A stretch of DNA of 41,263 bases from Echinococcus granulosus (GCF_000524195.1 NW_020170458.1:330895-372157); one strand, 5' to 3'; numbered from the stretch's first letter, positions 12,402 through 25,176 are shown. Notes: generated by a model from the sequence alone, not told the origin. Translations and numbers: made by a program.

Positions 12402-15400
12402 TCAGAACCAGAACCTTGAAAGTATATGGTTAAAGCATTTTTTAAATTTACAGCATATCTGCAAAAAAAGTTTTCTAACCACAACACTTTCAATGCGACC
12501 ATCTAGTTTGGTCATTTGGTGGCGATCGTCAAGGTGGCTACAGGTGTCAGCACATTGCAATGAGGATGTTTCAATCGTTGTCGAGGTGACACAACTTCCA
12601 CCTTGACAACGCCGCCGCGATTCGTTGATAGCGCGTTGCTTTTCTCGTCTTGACGCACAAAGATAGGCGTAATTTGATGTTCTCAGCTGTGCGTCCAAGT
12701 CTCTCTGCAAGGCCGCTTTGCGTTGCCTCATAATTTCCCTGGGCTACAAAAATCCAGTCATTAAAAACAAATAAAATAAATTCCGTCTGATCGCAGTACA
12801 TGATTGCTCTAGGCACTTATAATCACAAAATGGTGAGAAACACTTACCAGAGTGTAAAATTCGGCCTCTTGGCTAGTGTCACACGCAATTGCCGCCTTAA
12901 TAATGTCCATTTTCTTCTTCATTACTTGTTCAGCCTTTGTCTGGGAAACCTGTATGGCCCTTTCCAACTTATCTTGGTCTTCAATGATTGGGTTGACACC
13001 GCACCTTCTAAGATCCGCCTGAATCTGCTGAACTACTTCGTTCTCCTAGCATAAGGATGAAAGTAGTCTTACTACAGACTCACCTTTGCATTGGGGAAGT
13101 TTTCAATGTCTACCATAGTGATTTGGTCGTCTGCCTCAAGATGGAAGTGTTTGCCAAAATTTAAAGTACTCAGTAGAAGGTAAATGAGTAGGTAAAGGTC
13201 TTCATATTTCATGAGAGGACTCCACTCCTGAGGGGATTTAGCATACTTTTGATCTAACAGGAAGTAAGTGGCATTCCATCGTGAGATTAGATAGACATCG
13301 CAAGAGGTCTACTGATATCATTTGAGTAGCAGGACCTCAAGTAAAGGGTTAACCACTCAACCTGAGTCCACTTATTCATCCATCTATCACATATCCCTTC
13401 AGTCATCCCGTATCCATCCATCCGTTCGGCAGTGTCAACCCCTTGCATACACAATATCCAGCCCTTCACCGCGCCCAGTTCCTACAATCCCGCGTCCACC
13501 TATCCGCTTTTGCACCCATCGGTCCATCAAATCGGCTATCAAGAACTTGCCATTCATTTCTTTTGGATTTGTTAACGCATCCAACGACGACTACTTGTGC
13601 TGTACTTGTTGCCACGATAGCCCATGCTATGCAGCTGAGATTGCCATGGTTCGCCCCTTCCACGTTGACAGTCCACATGCTGATTTGCCAATCATTTGCT
13701 GACCGTTCCTCAGTACGTTAAATCCTCCAACGCCCCCATACTTCAAAATTAATACAATGACTTACAAATAAGGACATATTCTAGTGAAAGATCTGTTTTT
13801 TACCCCGCCTTATTCTCTCCTCATTCCACCTCCAAAGCCAGCACAAATGAGTCGCTAGATTATTCTCAGTTGGGTGCTGTCTCCCAATCCGATATTCGTT
13901 CATCCTCAACACCAACTCCTCCTCCTGTGTCAACAAGTTCACCTCGGGCTTTTCAAATAGGGATTCGTCAATTGGCATAGCAGACTGCTGTCTGACACCT
14001 TGCCATGAGATGAGTTCGGTCTTGACAGCGTTTTCGTGTTCGTGGATTTTGCATACACAACGGAGAATTGGCTGGCTCAATTCGGGTGGGATGCACTTAA
14101 AGAAATTAAAAAGCAGGGGATTGATTAAGAAGTGATGTCACTTAAAGCAGTTAGGTAAGCAGCTTTGAATGACCTCCTGCTTTTGGGAAGGTGGTTCGGA
14201 TCAAAACGGAACTTTATCTTCTTCCCCCAGCTTTGCCTCAGTTCCTATGGGTGTCACGGTTGCGACACCACACAGACTAGTAGATGGTAAATCTCCCCTT
14301 TGACGTGAAAGTCGTGGGTCACCCTATACGTACAAACCTTAAGTAGTAGAGGTGATGCTTGAGGTGAGGATGCTAACCCTAAACGATGCCATATTCCCCA
14401 GAGGAATGATGCCAATAAAAAAACTAAGACACATTGATACATTTAGGCAACGCAGACGTTTCATTGACGACGCCGTCTATCACCGACGATCTCATCCCAC
14501 AACACACTGGACAATCAGCACTGTGAACACTCAAGCGGCACGTCAAACACCTAGTCCTGGATGCCAGACCAGAGTGTCCCCTCTCATGAGTATGAAGGGA
14601 GACAAATGCTGCTCTTGGTTTGAATTGTCTGGGAAAGCATGGGATTCTTCCTGCCCTGTCGCTACATGTGGCCGAATCTCTGCACATTAAGCCACCTTCA
14701 ATAGGAAAAGAGGTCTCAAGCCAACGTAAGCACACAGGGACTCTTCGCCAATGACAAACTGGAGCAAGTTGTTCTGGAACTGATCAATCAGAGGTGGTGG
14801 TAGGGGAGGAGGAGGAGTCGTCCCTTTTATGATGATCACAAATGTCCCCCTCTGACCTAAACTACAGTAGCATTTACCTCCATAATATTCAGTAGCACCG
14901 TGATACCACCATTTTGGATGAATAGGCGCCTATCTTCACAGCAATTCGCCACGCACGACTGAACAGCTTCCACTGCGCACATGACCAATCGGTGGAGAGG
15001 AGGCCAACTTCCCATTCGCCGTTCTGCATCCCACCAATCAGTGATTTCTGGACATTCTTGATCACACAGTTGCGTTTGAAGGCGATTGAGAAGGACAATG
15101 AGAACATGCGTAGCACTGGGACCAACACGTTGACATCTAGCAGAAAGTAAATATTTTCTTTTTCAATGAAATGCTCTTACCGTTCAGTGTTCCCGTCACA
15201 CAACCGCGATAGGCACAGCAATCCGTCAAAGATGGTACTGTCAGTGGAGGAGTCTTCACAACCGAGGCACTTTTCAAGAACGCTCACCACCATCTCAATG
15301 ACTCCCACCTCAACCGCCTTCTGAAAGGAAGCATTGCACAAGTAAATGGAGAGGCTTAGTAGGTAGGTGAATTGCAATGGGTTGGTGGATCTACAAACAG

Positions 15401-17188
15401 ACAAGTGGACGAACTGAGGGATGAATATGGAAGCCGACCCAATAGCCAAAGTACCATCGAGTGAGCGACTGGACGGAAGTTCCAATCCAATGAGAGAACA
15501 TTACTAGGTCATGAATGGAAGAAATGTCGATGGAAGAGTGACAGGCAGGTGCATGTCTGACACCGGATGATAGAGCGACTGCATTAATGCATGGGCGTCC
15601 AGCCAGGTGTAATGACAAAATTTCTTGCCATCAATCCCTCCTCCTCCTCCTCTCTCCAACTGGTCCACCAAAGCTTACTTTATGCGTGAACATGCTTCCG
15701 CCGATAACCACAGCAAGGCAGAGATGCACAGCAGCTCCCACCAGGTCAGCACAGTCTCTGGCACATTGTAAATCTAGCAATGTAAGTGTATCGGAGAAAA
15801 AAAGGACAATTTTACATCCACCAATTCCATCAAACAGGCTCCTGATGCTCTTCTCATCACTTATGCCTTTTTGGCCTTTGAGCAAACAACGCGAAAGGCA
15901 AAACGATGCCTCCTTTCTTACAGCTGCTGGCTGCACAACATCAGCCGCAATGCCTAGAAGGACCTTTGAAGCCTTATAAAATGGTGGGCGAAGAATAGCA
16001 CTGACTTACTTCTTCACCATCCAGCGTGGAAAACACACCCAAGTAGCCAGACAACAAGTCTAAATGCTCCTCACTTTTGTGCTTTAGCTTGACCAAAGCA
16101 GTCAAATGATGCGACAGGGCTTCCACATCACCTCTTGCAAGTTTAGTACTCTCTTCACTCACAGTGGATAGAAGAGCTAGAAGGTTAGCGATTGCAGCTT
16201 TCTGATAAAGGATTTTGCGACTGGGTGAAAGGCCATCCTGTGCGTGGAGATGTTGTGGAACCCGGTATATGAGGAAGTCGAGAAGACTTCTCCCCACTCC
16301 TTCGTCTCCCTCTTCTTCTCCTCCCTTCACTTTCAGTCCACTACCTAGGCAGCGTAGCAGCAAGACTGAAAGGGTCTCATTCACCAACAAAACCGATTCA
16401 TCCGGCACATCGGTGCAAAGTACAGACAAATTTGCATTCTCCAGTGATTGGACAAGGGCACTGGCTGAAAACATGCATCTTAAAGAAGAATAGATAAAAA
16501 CAAACTGCATTTGTCTGCAAGAAGCCTGAAGATGACCAATGCCTCTGGTCTCGCCTCCCCGAATGCTGGAAAACGCATGACTGCCCATAACTCCTCAATG
16601 AAGCTGCTACTCTCAATGCAGGAGACGATGAAGTGGTTGGAATTGGTCAGGTGAAATTTGACGGCACGTAAAACAGATCTGTGGATATCATTGCTTGCGA
16701 ATTCGAGAAGGTGGCCTAGTAAGTGACATTAGAAGTGTTTGCATACCAAGCTGGGAGAATAAGGACCGCACATCAGTCTGATAAAGAAGTCTGTCTTTTG
16801 CAGAACGGAGTAACAGTGGCTTTGAACAACATCGAAGGATTTTCAATAAAATTGGTTGAAAAGTAGCAAGATTCCTCCCAATAAGTGCCAGTGCTTTGGC
16901 AACTGAGTTGACGTCCTTTAGATACTACTTAGAATATCAAGCAATGGCGAAACTCTTCCTACTAGTCCAGATTGCCGTTTCAGGAAAAAATCAGGATCGT
17001 TCAGAGACGTCTAGTGAATTGTACAAAAAGTCTTCATCCTCTGGCTTACTAGATGCTCCAACACCAAAATAAAGCAGTTGTTTCTTATGTTTGGAGAAAG
17101 TCTTTGCCCTAGAAAATTAAATTATTACATACAAATTGTGTAGGACGTATGCATAGAGAAAGCTCGGTAGTCCAGCCGCCTGTGCCAT
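12402..17188 (-). CDS. CFAP69: cilia- and flagella-associated protein 69 (armadillo-repeat protein)
   Basis: CFAP69 is an armadillo-repeat protein of motile cilia and sperm flagella; mammalian mutants have malformed flagella. Exons in coding order are 17133-17188, 17009-17108, 16747-16924, 16506-16715, 16010-16464, 15679-15963, 15181-15320, 14878-15136, 13804-14095, 13084-13253, 12848-13045 and 12402-12743. All phases agree and give 894 residues; human CFAP69 has about 941. Family signatures in the expected order are an AGLPSF segment in exon 1 (human CGLPFL) and NGGITVLLNIME ending exon 8. Exon 9 has HENAVKTELISWQG, then LCWLWRWNEERIRRG. Exon 10 has a LSTLNFGKHF...ITMVDIE block. A coiled coil follows in exons 11-12, with RTSNYAYLCASRREKQRAI in exon 12. 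The start is provisional: the human protein has about 100 more N-terminal residues, and an upstream exon may exist near 17281-17400. The last 25 codons before the stop look like read-through, so the true C-terminus may be spliced differently. It is divergent from the aminopeptidase gene. Confidence 0.85.
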
Positions 17189-18040
17189 GCAATTGCCCAG
17201 TTTTCACTAAAGCGACTTTACTTTTTAATGCCTATCATTTGGAACTAGACAAGACAGAGTATTTTGGCTTCCTAGCGTTAACACATTGTCAGATCAAGCA
17301 CAATAAAAACAGTAGTGCAGATAGCTACGTTTCCTACTTGGAGGGCCTTAACGGACTTTAGCAAATCCACTTGACAAGTGAAAAATGGGCCATATACGGA
17401 ACGTCAAATGCCTTCACCTGAATTTCATTTTGGTGTTAGCTTCCCTTATTATCAAATAAAAAACAAATGGGTTATGCGGTCTAACGTAACTTAATTGAAC
17501 GCTATAAACAACACAAGGCTGGAAGCAGGTGCAGAAAAGGCAACATGAATTACGTGTCAAACAGACAAAAAAGAGCATATGCTTTATAACCACACAGATC
17601 TCATGGAAATTGCTGGCAAATACGTGGCTTAATTGAAACCTGTTGTGGAAGTAATGTATAGCACTACGGCTGAGTACAAGCTAGTCAACATTTGCAATTT
17701 GACTAATGATGCGCACAACAAATACAACAAACTCTACTTAAAACATGAAAAAACTTTGTCCAAGTGTTAGAGGAATTGTGTAGTGTGTTTATATTTCATA
17801 GGTATGTATGGGGGTCAATGTTTGTGCAAAATGTCCGAAAAATGAAGACATGCATAATATTGAACACTCAGTACTAGGCACAGAAGAGTTTTTTGCTCCT
17901 TTTTTCTGCCTGCATTTATTTCTATCCGCATATTTTATCCCAACTGACCTTGAGTTTAAAAACAATTGCGGTAGTCTATTTAAGGCTTTGGCAACTGCCT
18001 CTCCTTGTTGTTATTGCCCTCGCTGTCTCCTATCTAAAAG
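17189..18040. promoter_or_regulatory. shared head-to-head promoter region of CFAP69 and the aminopeptidase gene
   Basis: The two ATG codons lie 852 bp apart on opposite strands, so both promoters and 5' untranslated regions must fit here unless either gene has remote 5' exons. I see no clear TATA box at a fixed distance. The minus strand at 17281-17400 is open in a frame reading DLLKSVKALQ before a good GTAGGA donor, and may be an additional CFAP69 exon. No spliced-leader acceptor could be proven. Confidence 0.5.
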
Positions 18041-21000
18041 ATGTCTTCAACTAAATCTGAGTTCGAGAGACTACCACGAATATATGAGCCCCAGGTCTAC
18101 ATTCTTGAGCTCTATCCAAATGCAAGAGACTTCACTTTCTGCGGCAAGGTGACAATCTGTATGGCCCTCACGCAGCCCACTAACTCAATTGTTCTCAACG
18201 CCAAAAAGATTGAAATTGTATCTGCAAGGGTCTCGAATTCAGCGTTGAAGTCGGAACTAATAGGTATTCTCTTTTATTCACCAACATGTTTATTTTCCAT
18301 TAGCTCCCACAAAGTCAATCGTGTATGATGAGAAACAAGAGAAAGTAACAATAAACTTTGACTCCAAGTTGGAGGTAACTTTTTGTATTTGCCTTCTGCG
18401 CATTAACTGTGATTTAGAAAGGTGATGCTGATTTGTGCCTTGAGTACAAAGGCATTTTAGCCGATGACATGCATGGTTTTTATCGCAGCACCTACAGGGA
18501 TTCCAGTGGGGAAGAGCGTGTTATTCTCTCCACCCAATTTGAGGTAATGCCTAGTGTTTTAAACTGTACAACATGAGAAGTGGCATGGTTTCTAACAGTC
18601 TATATCACTGTTCATGTCGAGGTTGTAGACAGTCCTTTGAGGGGTGGTTCTGTTTCTTTGAAGGCAGTTCTTGCTTGAGAACTGGCTATTAGGCTGACTT
18701 TGTAATTGGCTTAGCGAAGTTACAACTTTCCGCATATTCAGCCATGTGGAGGCAAAGCCTTCCTCCTACGAGGTCTAGACGCCTGGACTGTTGTTCTTCC
18801 GTTGGAACTGAGTTCCTCGTCACTGCCACGAATATCACAATGGAGATATCTCTAGGACCTTAACGAGACTCACTAGTTTGAAGTCTTTATACCACCGACA
18901 TAGTGTGAGTGATATGAGGAGCGCTCTAGGTCAGCAACCAACGCTATTACACCATCCTGCTTCGAGCTTTTCCGTCGCTCACCGTTGTGTGTCGTCTACT
19001 GTAATAGCATTCAGTTGAATTGGAGTCGATTGAGTGGCGGGGGCTGCTTGGGCCAATCCATGGTGGCACACCTCGTTGTTCCTAATAGATTGCCACGCTT
19101 TTCTGCGGGCTATGTACCCCGGTTTCATGTTAGGTGCATGGATACCCTTTTATGTTGGGCCAGTCTCAGAATTCCATACTGTCTGTCCTCCTTCTCTTCG
19201 CTTTGTTGCTTTCTCGATGGCCTCAGGAGGACGGAGCAATCTACCTACATAGTTTTGATGGCAGTATTGTTCTTTTCTTGCTGTGTCTGTGATTATGGTG
19301 CGTTTGTCGAACAGTTCATCCAGTTATCCAACCCCATCCATGGTCAGTCTTCTGCAGACCCAGTCTACTATCTTTCTGTCAATCAGCTGATTCACCTAGA
19401 GGCAAGTCTTATCACAGCGGAAGAATCTAAGGCAATATCTCATTGGTGCAACGTCTGCATTATTCCTGAATATGCTCGCAAACACGTTATTTTGGGAGTA
19501 AATTCACTGCAAGAGTGCCAAACGTTTGGAAGGTCAGAAAAGTGGAGTTGTATTGAGGACTTGCCCAAGGCAAAATAGGTAATACATCTCCCGTCCTCTT
19601 CCTTTCAGGCTACGTATGCTCGTCGTGCCTTTCCCTGTTTTGATGAACCTGACAGGAAGGCCAAGTTTCGCATTTCCATGGTCATTCCTGACCACCTGAC
19701 CGCGTTGTCGTGCATGGTAAGTTATCATTTGTTTAAAGGTTGCACGTCTGGGAGGCTGATGCCATTTTCCTTTCCCAACCGAATCGCAAAGGCGGTTAAT
19801 GGCCTCATTTATTAGGACTTTTTTATGGACGCTTAGTTGTCTCCTAGTTGTCGTCATTGCTATTTGGGTGTGGACAGCACCGTAAACAGTATTTTCTCTC
19901 TCTCTCTCTCTCTCTCTCTCTGTTCGTCCTGGTTTCAAGGTTTTTCTCAGGGCACCCCTAGTCGCCCGTAGATACGCAAACACCGAATGGCAACCGTAGT
20001 GTCACCAAAGGTAGGCGTGGGTAGCTGTGTTGAGATGATCCACCCATGTGAAAACTACGATGGTGGTGTGATGGGGCAGTTGTTAAAATTTTTAAGCCCG
20101 TTCCGCTTCAATCAAGGTCTTGGACGAGTCGCTCCCTGCATATAAGCAACAGGTGCCTCCACTTTGAGCATTTGATATGACTGAGGATCGTCGTCCCTTC
20201 ACTTGTTTGAGTTGTGAGTAAGAACAAGAATCCTTTGTTCTTCTCTAGCCTGAAGTATCGCGGAATCCAGTGGAAACGTGTGAATTGCAGAAGTATGGCC
20301 TACCGACAGCCACCTCGCATCCGTACGTGAAAGTTGATTTTGATGAGACACCACTCATGTCCACGTACATCGTGGCCTTTGTGGTTGGGCGTTTCGACTA
20401 CACTGAGGCGCGGGATGTGAACGGTGTCCGAATCCGAGTGTACACACCGCCCAATCGCTCCTATTTGGGTGCGCACGCCCTAAGGATGGCGAGAAGTGCC
20501 CTGCCATTCTTCACGGAGGTATTTGGAACGGGCTACCCTCTGCCAAAGTTGGATCTAGTCGCGATTCCGGACTTCGCGATGGGTGCAATGGAGAATTGGG
20601 GGCTGTTGACCTATCGGTGCGTTTTGCCTTTGGCTTGCCTACTTAAATTGCCCTCTTACAATAGCCTGTCTGCATGGTCAAACATGCTTTTGATTGCGTC
20701 CGCTGACTATTCACCGATCTTGATGTAGAACTGCGGTTTGGATTATGGTTGTCAAAAGGCGATGGTAGTTGAGGGGCTCTTCGCGTGTTTGCCTTTATAC
20801 GGCGCCTATCGTCAACCCGGTGAAGTTGAAATGGTTCTTCTGGAGTTGGTTTGTCCTCAGAATTGTCGTTACCGAGGTGTCTGAGTCACCCATGCAAATG
20901 GTATGCGAAGTGGCTGCCAGGAAGTGGCTTTATTACAGCCTGCTGGTTCAGTGGGGGCTGGCAAGACGCATGCATGACTGTGTTGAGGTTTACCCGTCTT

Positions 21001-24000
21001 CCGAAATGTTGATGGGTGGAGCACATCGTTCCCGAATGTGTATGCCTATGTAGGATAGCGTTGTCGGCAGCCCATGGTACTAAGGTGGTGGCAGAAGTCG
21101 CGGAAGCCGCGTAGTTAGGCACGCATTTAATCAAACGTCGTTCTTCTGCGACTGCGGCTGTCTATGCGAGTGGCGAAACAGGTGGTACCTCGTTTGCATG
21201 GTCTCCCGCCCGTCCAGAAGGACCACCACTGCCAAGTGTATCAAATCACATTTCCCTGATATAATTGTTTCATGGGCAGTTTATTTCCCCTGTGGACAGA
21301 GAGACGCGGTTGTTGGTGGACGAGACGGGGTCGTCCCTGATGTCCAAGCGTGGCGTGGCGTTGACTGTGGCCCACGAGGTAGCTCACATGTGGTTCGGCA
21401 ACCTGGTCACCATGAAGTGGTGGACTCACCTTTGGCTGAATGAGGGCTTCGCCACGTGGATTGAGTACCTGGCCGTGGACCACTGTTTTCCGGAGTACGA
21501 TATCTGGGTGAGTGAGTTGGCTCGCTGTCCACTGCGATTCCCCTTTGGCAGCATCGCGCTTTTGGGACTTCTTATGCTGCCTATAGTTTATTAGAAGCCT
21601 ATTTGGTCAACTGCTTAGATGAGGCTGTAGGTGTTGCGTGGTATCCCCATTTATGGAGGAAATGAACTGTTGGATTAATGAACGAATGTGTGGGCAGATG
21701 GAAGAATGAATGAATGGATGGTTAGGTGGATGACTTGGGCCTAATTCGCTACTGGTTGCTGCTTATGCTCGATTTTAGTAGTTTCATTTTTCTCATCCAC
21801 TTGGGTACTTTAAGTTGGTAGGTTCTTCCGCCTGCCCTACTCAAAATAGTTATAAGTAGTCTTTTCTCCCACAATGTGAGATGCAGCGGTAAATTGCCGA
21901 CTTACGAACATTCGCCTGCCGTAGTATCTGTTGTGTGTCCCTCTTAACTTTGTTACTTGCCCACTAATTTATCTCCTATTTTATCCAGATATGCCTACCT
22001 TATTTGTAGTTGTCGTTAGCAGTGTTCTTTTGCCACTTTTCCTTTTCCGACACTACTTAAATTGCTCCTTCAGTAGTGCATTTCTTCTCTAGACTGTCTT
22101 CCTCACTGACGAGATATCCAACGCCATGGCAACAGATGAATTGAAGACCAGTCATCCAATAGAGGTGGGTTGGCCACACCCCTTAACCCTTAAGTTGTTG
22201 ACACTACTGTATCTTCACCACTCCTGATGTCACTCTTGATAGGTGGAAGTTCATTCTCCTGACGAGGTGGCCGAGATATTCGACGCTGTTTCCTATAAAA
22301 AGGGCTCCTCCATCATTCGTATGATCAACGACTACGTGGGACCGGAGGTAAGTTCCGCTAAAGTCGGCCTTCAAGGAGCATGAAATGTCTTTAGAAATTC
22401 ATGAAAGGTCTTCAACTCTACATCCAACGTCACAAATATGGGAACACGACGACAGATGATTTGTGGAATGCATTGTCCGAGGTTTGTGGTGAAGACGTGG
22501 GCAGTATCATGTCCACGTGGACACGGCAAACGGGTTTTCCCGCCTTGACGGTGCACAAAGTGTCCGACACTGCTGAAGACGGGCTCGTCATTTCCATTCA
22601 ACAGGATCGCTTCCTCGCGGAAGGCGGTTATAGCGGTAGCGAGAGTTGCACAAATACACCGCCCACTACTATCATTTGAGTGTGTTTCTTTTTCTTATTG
22701 TAGATGATACGTCGGAATGGTATGTGCCGGTGACCATTTGTGAGGCTGCAGATTCGACCAAAATTTTGAAGCGTGTGTTGGTACCACCCTCAGCACGGAC
22801 GCAGGCATTCAGTGTGCACCTGCCTAGTGGTTCGCAAATTCGGCTGAACCCGGGTGCTGTGGGGTTCTATCGTGTCCAATATGAGGGCAGTTTGATGGGA
22901 CCGATTTTGGAGGCGTTGGGAGAAAGGCGGTTGGAGAATCGTGATCGACTCTGTGTGCTGGTGGATGCCTTCGCTTTGGTGTGTTGTCACTTGGACTATC
23001 CACTTGGAACTGTTTTATAAGTAGTATGGCAGCGCCTTACGTCATCCCTGAGGATTACAACTGAGTCGTGTAATTTGTGCACACTCAAATTGCGTGTTGT
23101 GCTTGCCCCTACTTCCGCTTGGAGGAGATTTTACTTCTGCTTTGCCCACTTTTGTTTGGTCAACTAGGCACGCGCTGGTCGTATTCGAATGACGTCTGCT
23201 CTGACAATGGCTTCGACGTTGCGCTGTGAAGGCGATTACATCGTTTGGTGTGAGCTGCGCACCGAGTTGGGCAAACTTCGTAGCCTCCTTCAAGAGAGGT
23301 GCGCTACTTCTAACGACGCGTCTGGAGTGGAGGCAACCACACCCTTTGAAGAGGCTCTGAACACCTTCATAATCCATTTGGCTGAGCCCCCCTTCAAACA
23401 GTTGGGTAGGTTTGCAAAAGTCATTATCCTCAGGCGAGTGGTGGATGTTCACCGTATCGCCTTCTTGTAAGCACAACAAATGCATTTGGAGGAGGATTTG
23501 GTGTTGGCACTCGTCGTGAACGTGTAAAATACACCTGTCGCATCTTTGTGATATCGGATGCAGGTTAGCTAATTGGGACGGCGGTATGGTGGATGGTTAA
23601 GCCACCTATATTGTCGGGAAGTTCATTTGTTGATATGCCCGAATGCCTTGGGGAGTGATCAGCAGAGCCTCGTATTCATTCCGGAAGATGAATTTTCGCA
23701 TTGATCGGTTTATGTTCTCCTTTCATTCTAATTGGTTTGAAGGTTGGGAGGCAGGCAAGAAGGAGTCCAACAATGCGATTCTACTGCGTCCCCTCCTCAT
23801 CGCAATGCTGGGTGCCGCGGGTGCACCGGAGGTGGTGGCGCGGGCGACGGCTCTCTTCGACCGACACTACAAGGCGGTGATGTCGTGTGACAAGGGCGAT
23901 GCTGATGGCTGCGGTGCTGCGACGACTTGTGGAGACATCATTCCAGCGGATCTGCGAGTTGCCGTCTACTCCACATGCATGCGACATGGTGGAGATGATG

Positions 24001-25176
24001 TCTACGAGCGTCTTCTGAATGTGAGCGCCGAGGTGTTTTGGCGACAGCAATGGTAGCTGCTAGGTTGACAGACTGCTGTGAGATTAATCAAAGGGTTCAC
24101 TGTATTCGCGCTTGGCTCCATCGTGGTCGGGTGGAAGTGGCAGGAGTGCCATCATTTGGCTGCTTTTACTTCACACCCAAGGCGATGCTGTTTGCTTAAC
24201 TGCGTAGTCTACTTATAACCCCGTTTAAGTAGTAGTGGTGGTGATGTGTTTTGTGCCAGTTGTATGAGCGAGCGACAATGCACGACGAGCGTGTGCGCAT
24301 TCTTCACTGCGTGGGCTGCACGGGTCAATCCGCATTGGCGAAACGCGTGATCGGACTGGCCTTCTCCGATCTTGTGCGCAAGCAGGACCGGTTGTTTCCC
24401 CTCATGTCGCTGTCCTCGGGCTCTGCCATCGGTCGACGTGCTGTGTGGAGGGAGATTCAACGGCGTATCGACACACTGATGGAGGACCTCGCTGCGACCA
24501 GTATCGTGTCGCATGTTATCTCGGTGAGTGACCCTGCCTCCTTGCATCCTCACCATAGCGAAATTGTCATCATGCGAGATGTCACTTCTGCTTGGACATC
24601 GTGCCTGCAGCAGTAGCAGCAGCAGCAGCAGCATGTGGTGTGCTGTGAGTGGGATGAGTTGTCCCTTTGTCTTCCCACCTCTGTGGAATTGTCATGCCAT
24701 GAGGGCATTGGAAGAGACTTTGTCAGGGAATGGGTGATGGGTGTGCCAGCTGCGTAATTTGAATTTCAGTAGGTGGCGTGAAATGTCTTGAGATCTGTCA
24801 CTTGGGTGATCTGTTTGCCTCGTGTCCTCCCATTCATTTACGTGCAACGAATCCGTGCACCATGGCATCTGCAAGGCTGAATGGTCTGTTTCTGTCTTAG
24901 ACGTGCTGCAAAGGCTTTTGCACGAAGGCCGACTACGAGGAGGTTGAGGTGAGTGCGCCCTTTCTTTCCACCTTCTCTGTCATCGATGCCGGAAGTGACT
25001 TTGGCTGCTTCTCCTGCTAGGCCTTTTTCAAGGCGCATCCAGTGCAGTGTGTGCGAGCAGTCCAGCAGGCTCTGGAGTCGATATCCTTGAACACGAGGTT
25101 TATGGATCGGGAAGGGGACAGCGTGTCGCAATTCCTCGTCCAGTTTGCATGTAATATCCCTGGTTGCGTTTGCTAG
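18041..25176 (+). CDS. NPEPPS: puromycin-sensitive aminopeptidase (M1 zinc metallopeptidase)
   Basis: This is a cytosolic M1-family aminopeptidase that trims N-terminal residues from peptides, acting downstream of the proteasome. Exons are 18041-18263, 18304-18374, 18418-18543, 19609-19716, 20249-20616, 21300-21507, 22093-22164, 22243-22347, 22395-22635, 22704-22978, 23168-23405, 23743-24020, 24260-24523, 24901-24948 and 25021-25176. All are in phase and give 926 residues, against 919 in human. There is no signal peptide or membrane segment. The N-terminal beta-domain includes [14 protein letters not shown] and [11 protein letters not shown]. The exopeptidase motif GAMEN is at residues 288-292. 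The zinc site HEVAH is at 324-328, with the third ligand Glu347 in NEGFA (HEXXH-X18-E). The likely transition-state tyrosine is Tyr410. The C-terminal ERAP1-like helical domain fills exons 10-15. The ATG at 18041 aligns with the family's FERLP N-terminus. All catalytic residues are present, so the enzyme should be active. No canonical AATAAA was seen after the stop. Confidence 0.95.
18544..19608 (+). other. intron 3 of the aminopeptidase gene
   Basis: A 1,065-nt intron. Its right part contains a 197-codon plus-strand frame starting at an ATG (18985-19578), the longest single-frame stretch on the plus strand. The translation has no domain I know, and the flanking splice sites join exons 3 and 4 in phase without it. 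The middle portion (about 18600-18970) has a more mixed composition than neighbouring introns and could be an old repeat copy. Confidence 0.5.
19895..19921 (+). repeat. (TC)n microsatellite
   Basis: An uninterrupted TC dinucleotide run of 27 bases inside intron 4 of the aminopeptidase gene. It is outside any exon and is likely length-polymorphic. Confidence 0.95.
21660..21733 (+). repeat. degenerate (AATG/ATGG)n tetranucleotide tract
   Basis: Imperfect repetition of AATG, GAATG and ATGG units inside intron 6 of the aminopeptidase gene. It ends near GGTGGATGACT. Confidence 0.6.
24608..24633 (+). repeat. (CAG)n trinucleotide tract, intronic
   Basis: Eight CAG-like units with one TAG interruption in intron 13 of the aminopeptidase gene. 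The in-frame TAG and the intronic position mean it does not encode polyglutamine. Confidence 0.85.

Noticed and set aside
14254..14735. Two tempting minus-strand open segments inside CFAP69 intron 8, reading LASFLWGIWHRLGL and PDNSNQEQHLSPFILMRG
   Set aside because: The family order demands that NGGITVLLNIME (exon ending 14878) join directly to the CIPPELSQPILRCV segment (exon starting 14095). That join is in phase, and no consistent phase chain passes through the intermediate segments.
19534..19983. 149-codon minus-strand frame across aminopeptidase exon 4
   Set aside because: It is antisense to a well-supported exon and owes its length partly to the TC microsatellite.
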